Positions 24,680-32,445 of a stretch of DNA of 48,893 bases are shown piece by piece. The notes under the pieces are model-generated. The model did not search any database and was not told where the DNA came from. It saw only the letters and a program-made list of their open reading frames with translations. This DNA comes from Anaerolineales bacterium. Its GTDB lineage: Bacteria; Chloroflexota; Anaerolineae; Anaerolineales; Villigracilaceae. Numbering within the stretch: the stretch's first letter is position 1; the number at the start of each line of letters is the position of its first letter. Made by a program: the position numbers and the translations under genes. The DNA is taken from assembly GCA_016744335.1 (NCBI GenBank), contig JADGEO010000026.1:1-48893 (forward strand). The letters are read 5' to 3'.

Positions 24680-24770
24680 TAGACTCTATTGGGAATAAAA
24701 CATCGATGGCTGGAAGATCCTATTCCCATCAAGGGAGTGGAGGCTTCTAGTCTGTTTCCGATAAAGTCTA
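24680..24770. mobile_element. MITE-like element, copy 4 (91 bp)
   Basis: The ends are TAGACTCTATTGGGAATA and, inverted, TAGACTTTATCGGAAA. The decayed central hairpin (around 24712-24750) still shows ATTCCCATCAAGGGA. It has exactly the same length as copy 1. The right end supplies the TAG stop (24770-24768) of the minus-strand GT gene. The rest of 24534-24679 holds no gene I can support. Confidence 0.7.
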
Positions 24771-26198
24771 TTTTATTTCATAGATAATAAAGCGACCATT
24801 ATTATAAATCTCATTCAAAGGAATGTCACATCTTTTAATTTCTTTGTCTTTAAGTTGCTCGCCGTCCCCTTCTTCTACACTCCTGACCATATAATCTCCG
24901 CGCTCAAGATGCTCGCATTTTTTTATAATAAGAGCATCTCGACCTGTCCGTAAACGCATTACACGAGGTTTATAAAAGGCAATAATGCTATCTGATGAAG
25001 TGTTTTGAATGATATATTTAAACATCTCTGAACTCACTTCATCATAAGGTCCTTTAGCAATTGGCTTAGAGGCAAAAACATTCTTGGCTAAGGGGATGGA
25101 GGCGGCAGTAAAAGAAAATACAATAAATAGCCAAAAAGCTGAATGTATAACTCGCCTCCAGTTTTTAGGAGAAAGATAAGAAAACACTTCTTTTGTACCC
25201 TCTATTGCAAAATAAATGAAGAGGGGAAGAATGGGAAAAAGAAAACGAATACCTTGCTGGAAGGGCCAAATAATATAAAGCCCTAAGGTGAAAACAAAAT
25301 AAATAATAAAAAAAAGTTTTTCTCTATATTTTTTGATGATACCTATAAAAAAGAAAAGCGAAATAAGATAATAAATAATTAAAGCCTTAGGCGTATATTT
25401 GAAAAATGAACTACCGAGTATTGCATAATACTCGATATTTTGCCAAATAGTTATTCGAGAAATATCTTTAAAAAATAAAAGATGTGATTTCTCTCCGTTA
25501 GGTAAAAGCAGAAGGGAAATCCCCCACAAAAAGATGAAACTAAGATAGGGCATTATCCGAAAAAGCGTAATTTTTCGTGGCTTCTCTAAAAGTTCATAAG
25601 CAAAAAAGCTAAGCAAAAGGATTAAGCCGCTTGTACGAATAAAAAAAGTGAAAAATAAGATGATGCCAATGATAAAACGATGAAAAGTATATTGCCTTTT
25701 CTTACTAAAAGGGTCCATCAACAAAAGGCACAAGGTAGAGAAAAAGAGAAAAGGAATGTCTGAAAGAATATAATTTGAAAAAGAAAGTAAGAGAGGGTTA
25801 AGGGCAAAAATAGCAAGCAGTATCAAATTGTCTAGAATAGAAAGATGCCTTTCAAAAAGAAAAAAAAGTGCAATTAAGAAGAGTGCGTAAAATACAATAT
25901 TCAATAACTTTATCGACAGAAGATTAATGCCAAAAAAGTGAATAAGGGGCGTAATTAATAGTGGATATCCCCATGGGTAAGCGATTGGGGCAAAGTCAAT
26001 ATCAGATTGCGTAATGGTAAAAGTATTATGTTTTATAAAGCTATCTACAGTACCCAAAAGGAGACTTTCGGCTTACATAATATAGGACGCAAAATCTCCT
26101 CCCCAACTATGCCCATTATTTAATTGAGAATAGCTTAATGCGGCAGAAGTAATGACAAGAATAGCTAATGCTAAGTATTGTAGTGTTTTTTTTTTCAC
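24768..26198 (-). pseudogene. GT39/ArnT-like glycosyltransferase split by an in-frame TAA
   Basis: From a GTG at 26198 the frame encodes a first membrane helix (LQYLALAILVITSAALSY) and the GT-C acidic loop SWGGDFASYIM. It then meets TAA (26075-26073) and continues in the same frame as AESLLLGTVDSF through about ten more membrane helices to 24768. In such enzymes the loop usually reads DFxxYIMQA, so the stop most likely replaces a Gln codon (CAA to TAA). The intact family moves sugars from polyprenyl phosphate to glycans or lipids. The downstream 429-residue part alone lacks the catalytic Asp. The final TAG comes from a MITE-like end. Confidence 0.7.
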
Positions 26199-26207
26199 AG
26201 AATTCTA

Positions 26208-27344
26208 TTAGACTTTAAATTCAAGTATTGTATCAATCACTTGCTCTTGCTCGCTCATACTTAATCCAAAAGAAAATGGTAGACGCACCAACCTATCACT
26301 CACACTTTCGGTGACCGGGCAATCGCCCACCTTCCCACCGAAGTGTTTGCCCATATCCGAAAGATGGAGGGGGAGATAGTGAAAAACGCTATAGATGCCA
26401 CGCTCACGCAAGTAGGTGATAAATCTTTGGCGAGCTTCTAAATTTGGAAGGAGCATATAAAACATGTGATAAGATTGCTCGGTATGTTCTGGCACAGTGG
26501 GGAGTTGGATGTTTTCTTTTTCAGCCCAATTTTTTAAAGCTATATTATAGGTTCCCCAAAGGTTCTTGCGATGATATTGTATTTTCTCGCGTTCTTCGAG
26601 CTGAGCGTAAAGCATCCCCGCTAAAATATCAGAAGGGAGGTAAGAGGAGCCAATATCTACCCAAGTATATTTGTCCACTTGTCCGCGAAAGAAGCGTGAG
26701 CGGTTAGTGCCTTTCTCACGGACGATTTCAGCGCGTTCTACAAGTTTGGGGTCATTAATTAGCAATGCCCCCCCCTCTCCGCAGGAAAAGTTTTTTGTTT
26801 CATGGAAGGATTGTGCCGCCATATTGCCAAAAGTGCCTAGATACTTGTCTTTATATTTGCCAAAAAGCCCGTGGGCATTATCTTCAAGAACTGGGATTTC
26901 ATGATGCTGGGCAATAGACATAATTGCATCCATTTCACAGCCTACACCAGCGTAATGAACGGGGACAATCGCTTTGGTACGTGAGGTTATAGCGGCTTCT
27001 AGCTTGGTTTCGTCTAGGTTTAGGGTATCCTCTTGAACGTCCACAAAAACGGGATGCGCGCCGCGTAACACGAAAGCATTCACGGTTGAAACAAAGGTGA
27101 AATCAGGAATAATAACCTCATCGCCTTTTTGAATGTCTAAAAGAATTGCCATCATTTCAAGGGCGTGAGTGCAGGAGGTAGTTAGCAAAACTTTAGGAAT
27201 ATCTAAGCTATCTTCGAGGAGAGTGTGACATTTTTTTGTGAATGCACCATCACCAGAGAGATGTTTGTTTTCTATGGCTTGCGCCATATAGTCTAGTTCT
27301 TTGCCGACTAGAACGGGGTTGTTAAAATCTACTTTTATGGTCAT
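26208..27344 (-). CDS. rffA: dTDP-4-amino-4,6-dideoxygalactose transaminase
   Basis: A 378-residue PLP enzyme of the DegT/DnrJ/EryC1 family. The PLP lysine sits in SFHETKNFSCGEGGALL, very close to the FHETKN motif of RffA/WecE. Other motifs are GDEVIIPDFTFVSTVNAFVLRGA, PVHYAGVGCEMD and EDNAHGLFG. It would aminate dTDP-4-keto-6-deoxyglucose to give the Fuc4N precursor used in surface glycans. It heads a minus-strand group with a methyltransferase, a WbqC-like protein and a GT2, fitting envelope polysaccharide synthesis. Confidence 0.9.
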   Translation of the reverse strand: MTIKVDFNNPVLVGKELDYMAQAIENKHLSGDGAFTKKCHTLLEDSLDIPKVLLTTSCTHALEMMAILLDIQKGDEVIIPDFTFVSTVNAFVLRGAHPVFVDVQEDTLNLDETKLEAAITSRTKAIVPVHYAGVGCEMDAIMSIAQHHEIPVLEDNAHGLFGKYKDKYLGTFGNMAAQSFHETKNFSCGEGGALLINDPKLVERAEIVREKGTNRSRFFRGQVDKYTWVDIGSSYLPSDILAGMLYAQLEEREKIQYHRKNLWGTYNIALKNWAEKENIQLPTVPEHTEQSYHMFYMLLPNLEARQRFITYLRERGIYSVFHYLPLHLSDMGKHFGGKVGDCPVTESVSDRLVRLPFSFGLSMSEQEQVIDTILEFKV

Positions 27345-27388
27345 AAGTTAGCTTGGATAATATAGAGAAAAATTCTTGTACAAACAAA

Positions 27389-28012
27389 TCACTTCCGCAC
27401 AACAATTGTAAAATCATACACTTCGTAATCATGTAAAAGAGCTACGTTGCGAGAGAAATTCTTTTTACAATAATCAAAAATGAAAAGTGGATCCGCATAA
27501 TATAGATCATCTCTCATTCTTTCACTGTCTGAGTATTTAGTAAGAAAATTACTAGAGAAGCCTTTTTTACTCAATTTATCAAAACTATGCAAAACTTTGA
27601 CGGCGTAATCTGTCCACGCTTCAAAAGATTCATTGCCGCGAAAGTTGAAGATGCCGCTCGCCACTACATAATCACAGACGGGGAGAGTCTCTTCACTTGA
27701 AGAAAAATGGCGATTTTCTTTTCCTGCATGAGCTTTTTTTGCAACGTCAATGGCACTTTCTAGCAGGTCGTAGCCATAATAAGTAAATTGAACCTCTTGC
27801 TCTGCCAAATAATCTGCTAATGCACCATAGCCACAGCCAAAATCTAAAATTGAGAACTCATTTTTTTCTTGGATCACTTTTAGTAATTGGTCAAAACGAA
27901 TGTTTTGGGACACATCGGAGTTCCAATCTGAGCCGCGCGGGGAGGCACCATGTTCTTGAATACGTTTATCGAAATAACTTTTTACTTCGTCTAATACAGG
28001 GACTTTATTCAT
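27389..28012 (-). CDS. SAM-dependent methyltransferase
   Basis: About 207 residues, class I Rossmann-fold methyltransferase. The SAM motif is FSILDFGCGYGALADYLAE, and motif II-like FTYYGYDLLESAIDVAKKA follows. The NFRGNESFEAWTDYAVKVLHSFDKLSKKGFSSNFLTKYS region resembles methyltransferases next to sugar or formyl-transfer genes. The substrate is unknown, probably a glycan or amino sugar given the neighbours. I start at ATG 28012 because TAGGAG lies just upstream; longer starts give unrelated sequence. Confidence 0.82.
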   Translation of the reverse strand: MNKVPVLDEVKSYFDKRIQEHGASPRGSDWNSDVSQNIRFDQLLKVIQEKNEFSILDFGCGYGALADYLAEQEVQFTYYGYDLLESAIDVAKKAHAGKENRHFSSSEETLPVCDYVVASGIFNFRGNESFEAWTDYAVKVLHSFDKLSKKGFSSNFLTKYSDSERMRDDLYYADPLFIFDYCKKNFSRNVALLHDYEVYDFTIVVRK

Positions 28013-28022
28013 CATACTCCTA

Positions 28023-28073
28023 AGCCATGCGTTGAAACACATGGCTGATATGCAAAATCCGTTGAAACGGATT
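28023..28073. repeat. Paired hairpins sharing CGTTGAAAC
   Basis: AGCCATG (28023-28029) pairs with CATGGCT (28040-28046), and AATCCGTT (28056-28063) with AACGGATT (28066-28073). Both carry CGTTGAAAC at or near the loop. They lie in the 5' leader of the methyltransferase gene. Confidence 0.5.
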
Positions 28074-28117
28074 ATCGCACTTTCTATTTTCGATGATAAA
28101 TTCAAACATCGGTCAAA

Positions 28118-28816
28118 TTATTTTTCTTGCTTAATATAATCAAGCGCATCATCGCCTTTCATCACCAAAAGGTCTAAGATGCTTACAAAAGGGTCAAAGG
28201 GTGGGTAAAGTTGGGGGTATTCGGGATAATCATAATCTATATATTCAAGTGATATATTTGTTCTCTCAAACTTATCGTCTTCTATATAATCTCGTGCGGA
28301 GGGACCACTCAGATATTCTTTTGCACCTACAGTTTGCAAAACAGAAATTAGGCGATCTGTTTTTTCACCAGAAACGCCTTTTAATTCAGATGAACGCATA
28401 AAACGAGTTTTAGTGATGCCCATTTCACGCGCCAATGCAATTGTAAAGTCGATCGTAAAATCGGCAAGATATTTGTCTTTGCGATTATAAAACTCTTCTA
28501 ATAAATTCACGTATTTATTAAAATAAGGGGCATTACTATAAGCGTGTTTAATTGTTTTCAGATGCGTCTGATTCCAAGCACTATCCCAAATAATAGGAAT
28601 TTCATTAATAGGAATATGCTTCGTTTGCGCCCCTTTGCTTCTAACGGGAATAGTTAGCCATTGTTTTTTATTAGGCGTTTTAATCTGATTGCGGTTACGC
28701 CAGCCGCGCTTATCGTATTGCACATCATCGTAGAAAACAAATAAATCAGCTCGCAAAATTTGGTCAAAATATCCCCGCCACGGGATATAAGAAGGTTGCA
28801 GAATAACGACTTTCAT
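28118..28816 (-). CDS. WbqC family protein
   Basis: A 232-residue protein of the WbqC-like family. The N-terminal VVILQPSYIPWRGYFDQI, the FYDDVQYDKRGWRNRNQIKT motif and LTIPV are characteristic. These proteins occur in O-antigen and other surface-glycan loci. Their chemistry is poorly defined; an amidotransferase or acyl-transfer-like role on amino sugars has been suggested for the family. It sits between the methyltransferase and a GT2 gene. Its ATG touches the end of the GT2 gene. Confidence 0.88.
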   Translation of the reverse strand: MKVVILQPSYIPWRGYFDQILRADLFVFYDDVQYDKRGWRNRNQIKTPNKKQWLTIPVRSKGAQTKHIPINEIPIIWDSAWNQTHLKTIKHAYSNAPYFNKYVNLLEEFYNRKDKYLADFTIDFTIALAREMGITKTRFMRSSELKGVSGEKTDRLISVLQTVGAKEYLSGPSARDYIEDDKFERTNISLEYIDYDYPEYPQLYPPFDPFVSILDLLVMKGDDALDYIKQEK

Positions 28817-29757
28817 TAATTCACTCGTTCAGAAATTGTATAGGCTGGCTTGCCACCCGTGCGTTCAAAAACACGGGCTAGATATTCGCCGATAATCCCT
28901 AAAGAAAAAAGCTGTACGCCGCTAAAAATGGCAATTACAGATGCTAAAAAGGGGAAGCCCGGCAAAGAGCCAAGTGTAAAATATACCGTCAAAACATAAA
29001 CGAAAATGCCAACCCCAAAAAGAGTAAATAAAAGCCCTAAAATACTTGCCAAACGCAAAGGAATTGTCGTAAAACTTGTCAGGACCAAGAGCGTGACCTT
29101 AATCAGTTTCAAGAAACCATAATGTGATTCGCCAATTTCTCGTGTTGTTTCATTAACTTCTACAGAGGCAAATTTCGTTGTTCCCCACGAAAGTAAAACA
29201 TCTACCAACACATCGGAGCCTGAAAAAGACTCAAAAGAATAGCGTAACTCTGTTTTAAAAGCACGAAAAGCCCCAATATCTTGCACATTGCGTGCGCCCA
29301 TCACGAAAGCAATCGCGCGCTTGACAATGGCAGAAGATGCCGATTTCCACCACACCTGTCCACGTCTGCGCGCCACGCCATAGACCACGTCCGCCCCGCT
29401 TTTTAATCCATCCAATAATTTAGGGATTTCAGCTGGCGGGTTTTGCAAATCGTCATCCATCGTGATTGTCACGTCATATTTTGCTTCACGAATTCCGCAT
29501 AAAGTAGCGTTATGTTGCCCGTAATTTCGCATCATATTTACCCCCACGACCCAATCAAATTTTTCTGAAAGCGTGCAAATTGCTTCCCAGCTTCCGTCTG
29601 CGCTTCCGTCATTGACCAAAATTACTTCATAATTCATCCCTAAGCTGGGCAAAATTTCATCTAATTTTTCTATTAGGATGGGAAGAATCGCCTCGCTATA
29701 ATAAACGGGAATAACGACAGAAAGCCCGCTTTTTAAAGGGATGAGTTGCCGCGTCAT
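28816..29757 (-). CDS. Polyprenyl-phosphate glycosyltransferase (GT2, ArnC/DPM-like)
   Basis: A 313-residue enzyme with an N-terminal GT-A domain (LSVVIPVYYSEAILP, VILVNDGSADGSW, TITMDDDLQNPPAEIPKLL) and two C-terminal membrane helices before the ending GIIGEYLARVFERTGGKP. This matches transferases that load a nucleotide sugar onto undecaprenyl phosphate, providing donors for GT-C enzymes like those upstream. The sugar is unknown. The start overlaps glpD by four bases and the end touches the WbqC-like gene, so the four genes are probably one transcript. Confidence 0.9.
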   Translation of the reverse strand: MTRQLIPLKSGLSVVIPVYYSEAILPILIEKLDEILPSLGMNYEVILVNDGSADGSWEAICTLSEKFDWVVGVNMMRNYGQHNATLCGIREAKYDVTITMDDDLQNPPAEIPKLLDGLKSGADVVYGVARRRGQVWWKSASSAIVKRAIAFVMGARNVQDIGAFRAFKTELRYSFESFSGSDVLVDVLLSWGTTKFASVEVNETTREIGESHYGFLKLIKVTLLVLTSFTTIPLRLASILGLLFTLFGVGIFVYVLTVYFTLGSLPGFPFLASVIAIFSGVQLFSLGIIGEYLARVFERTGGKPAYTISERVN

Positions 29758-31445
29758 AACGTGACTTGATGCTTGCGTGCCATTAGATTAACGGTTCGCG
29801 TGAGTTCGGCTTTTGTGCGTACATCGTCCCACCCCAAAACATCGGCGAGAATCTCAGACATTTCTTCTAAAAGTGGACGTGTGAGCATCCCCAATTTGGC
29901 AATATGCGTGCGGCGCAAAACCAAATCTTCGAGACGAGTAATTTTTTCTTGTTTTGCTAAAAAGACAATCTCACCTCGACTATAGCTCGGCAGGGATGCC
30001 AAAGGCATATCGTTGCCTTTTGATATAAACATAGCAACTTCTTCCACCCGTGTGCCATAACGCTGATAAAGCTCTTCTAATCTCTCTAGCGAAAGGTTAG
30101 TCCAGGCTGAAATTCCATCTAGCTGTTGCTTGCGTTCATCTTTTCGGCGTTCATAATTGCGACCGCCACCAATGGCTAAAGCTTCAGTGGATTTCTCGCG
30201 TGTCATTTCTAAATAATTTAGGGCTTTGTCGGTGACTTCTTCTGCGAAGGCTCTAAACGATGTCCATTTTCCACCTACAAGTGAATAGATGGGGTAACTC
30301 TGCCCAGTCCAAACGCCGCTAAGCACTTGAATGGTATGGTCACGAGAGATTTGCCCCGTTGTTTTTGATTGGCTATATTCTAAGGGGCGCACGCCTGAAA
30401 ATCGGAAAACAATTTGCTCGCGTCTAACAGAAATATCAGGAAAGACTGTTTTTATCATGTCGAGGAAGTAATCTACTTCTTCTTCTGTGCAACGTGCTTC
30501 ATCTGGGTCTTCTATGGGCAAATCGGATGTGCCGACCAAAACTTTATCGTGCAGTGGGTAAATCAGCACGATGCGTCCATCATCATTCTCAAAGAAGAAT
30601 TCATGGTCGCCAATGGCGGCACGTAGCTCTGTGTTATCAAGTACCAAGTGCGAGCCTTTTGTCCCGCCGATGAAACGCGCATTCAAGCCCAAGGTCGCGT
30701 TCGTCTGGTCTATCCAAGGTCCCGCGGCGTTGATGACAAGACGAGGGCGCACATCGAAAATGTCTCCTGTTATTTCATCCTTTAGGGTAACAAAATTGAG
30801 CTTCCCACCGATAACACGCGCGTAGTTTAGAGCGTGTGCATCTGGGCTATCTGCTTCTGCATCCAGAAGCAATTCGATAGCAAGGCGTTCAGGTTCGGTA
30901 ATCGCACCATCGTAATAGGTTGCGGCATAGCGGATTTTAGGGTTCAGGCGTTTCCAGCGAAGTAGTGATTTTTTGCGCGCGGTCACTTTGTGCTTGGGCA
31001 CAGTTTTTTGCCCGCGAGTAAAGGTGTCGTAAAAAATCAAGCCGATTTTAATAACCAGCGCGCCACGCTCTGAAGGGCGGTCTAGCAGATTGAAGAATTT
31101 AAGGGGGGCATTGAGTAGCCCCGAAAAGATTTTAAAAATAGGAATTGTGGTGGGAAGCGGGCGCACAATATGGGGTGCATTTTCTAACATGCGGTTGCGC
31201 TCTTGCACGGCTTCTTTTACGAGACGAAATTCTCCATTTTCGAGATAGCGGATGCCACCATGCGCCATGTGCGAAGATGCCGCGCTTGCTCCTGAGGCAA
31301 AGTCGGCACTGTCTACGAGAAGAACTTTTACACCGTTGAGTGCTAAATCTCGAAAGGTTGCTATGCCATTAATGCCCGCGCCAACAACGAGAACATCAAG
31401 GTTTGGTGAGGTTTTAAGCGAAGATATGAGTTCTTTACGATTCAT
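29754..31445 (-). CDS. glpD: Glycerol-3-phosphate dehydrogenase (FAD)
   Basis: A 563-residue FAD enzyme oxidising glycerol 3-phosphate to dihydroxyacetone phosphate and feeding electrons to quinone. The FAD-binding motif is VLVVGAGINGIATFRDLALNG, followed by SSHMAHGGIRYLENGEF. The C-terminal part has GVRPLEYSQS and VGGKWTSFRAFAEEVTDKAL. The length and domain order are normal. It overlaps the downstream GT2 gene by four bases, an odd functional partner. It may have been captured into the glycan operon or simply supply its promoter. Confidence 0.92.
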   Translation of the reverse strand: MNRKELISSLKTSPNLDVLVVGAGINGIATFRDLALNGVKVLLVDSADFASGASAASSHMAHGGIRYLENGEFRLVKEAVQERNRMLENAPHIVRPLPTTIPIFKIFSGLLNAPLKFFNLLDRPSERGALVIKIGLIFYDTFTRGQKTVPKHKVTARKKSLLRWKRLNPKIRYAATYYDGAITEPERLAIELLLDAEADSPDAHALNYARVIGGKLNFVTLKDEITGDIFDVRPRLVINAAGPWIDQTNATLGLNARFIGGTKGSHLVLDNTELRAAIGDHEFFFENDDGRIVLIYPLHDKVLVGTSDLPIEDPDEARCTEEEVDYFLDMIKTVFPDISVRREQIVFRFSGVRPLEYSQSKTTGQISRDHTIQVLSGVWTGQSYPIYSLVGGKWTSFRAFAEEVTDKALNYLEMTREKSTEALAIGGGRNYERRKDERKQQLDGISAWTNLSLERLEELYQRYGTRVEEVAMFISKGNDMPLASLPSYSRGEIVFLAKQEKITRLEDLVLRRTHIAKLGMLTRPLLEEMSEILADVLGWDDVRTKAELTRTVNLMARKHQVTL

Positions 31446-31721
31446 GATTTTATACCCAAGATTAAGATAGATAAAGATATAGGGAATTGTACCGTATTCT
31501 TAGAGAATAGTTGTCTGTTTTTTGTAGTTTTACTATAGCGTTTAGCCATATCAAAATTAGTTTTTAGGTTTTCAACGCAAATGCCGCTAGGCTATACGCG
31601 AATTTTTACTTCTTTTTCTGCATTTTTCAGAAACCCGATATATTTTTATCATCTTTGCATAAAAGGCTCTTTGTCGATCGAAAAAGAGATGATCCGAAAA
31701 AACTGCGTTTTCTATAATATA

Positions 31722-31828
31722 CCCCTTGCAAAAGTCTATTTTCTCTACGCTCCCTGCGCCGTCCTCGGCGCAGGCTTCTCTAAAATACGCCGCCGAGGAC
31801 GGCGGCTAGAGCACTTATGCAAGAGGTC
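31722..31828. repeat. Nested inverted-repeat element
   Basis: The inner perfect arms GCCGTCCTCGGCG (31758-31770) and 31791-31803, and the outer imperfect arms CTTGCAAAAGT and ACTTATGCAAG (to about 31823), share a centre. It has no coding capacity and lies in the 478-bp gap between glpD and the redoxin gene. The rest of the gap shows nothing else beyond the redoxin promoter. Confidence 0.6.
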
Positions 31829-31911
31829 TAATAGATGTTATGTGCGAAAACAGGGCATTTGTTACCGCGGAAACGCATTTTCAAAACACAATACATATCG
31901 CTCGATTCGTG

Positions 31912-31917
31912 TATAAT
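31912..31917 (+). promoter_or_regulatory. -10 element for a leaderless redoxin mRNA
   Basis: TATAAT, then six bases, then ATG at 31924. Transcription starting seven bases after the hexamer begins at the A of ATG. Confidence 0.5.
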
Positions 31918-31923
31918 CCCTAT

Positions 31924-32427
31924 ATGCAAATCAATCAACCAGCCCCAAACTTTAACTTAAAAGATTTAGAGGGATACGAACATCACCTCACAGACTATCG
32001 AGGAGCCATAGTAATCATCAACTTTTGGTCAGCAGAATGCCCCCACGCGGCACGCGTGGATTTGGGCTTGATGCCACTCATTGAGCAGTGGGCTGGCAGT
32101 GTTCATCTTTTGCAAATTGCATCGAATGATAATGAACCCATCGAAATGCTCAAGCGCGTTGCCAATGAGCGGAATGTCCATCCTATTTTGTACGATGCTG
32201 GGCATAGAGTGGCTGATTTATACGAAGCAATCAACACGCCCCATATTTATATTCTTAATGCCGAAGGCATTCTTCGCTACGAGGGTGCGTACGATGACGT
32301 TGCGTTTCGTCAACGTGAAGCAACGATAAATTATGTGCAAGAGACTGTAGAAAGTTTATTGAAGGGCACGCAAGCCCAAAATACGCATGTCCCGCCATTC
32401 GGGTGTACAATCGTACGGATGGAATAG
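31924..32427 (+). CDS. Thioredoxin-fold redoxin with a single active-site cysteine
   Basis: A 167-residue protein of the TlpA/AhpC-like thioredoxin fold (PAPNFNLKDLEGYEHHLTDYRG, IVIINFWSAECPHAARV). In disulfide reductases the site would be WCPPC. Here only Cys39 is present, in SAECPHA, and the second Cys is replaced, so simple CxxC dithiol chemistry is not possible. It may act as a one-Cys peroxidase-like or scaffold protein. There is no signal peptide. The mRNA seems leaderless. It lies upstream of a cNMP-binding gene on the same strand. Confidence 0.82.
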   Translation: MQINQPAPNFNLKDLEGYEHHLTDYRGAIVIINFWSAECPHAARVDLGLMPLIEQWAGSVHLLQIASNDNEPIEMLKRVANERNVHPILYDAGHRVADLYEAINTPHIYILNAEGILRYEGAYDDVAFRQREATINYVQETVESLLKGTQAQNTHVPPFGCTIVRME

Positions 32428-32445
32428 TCTAATCAAGAAGAATCT

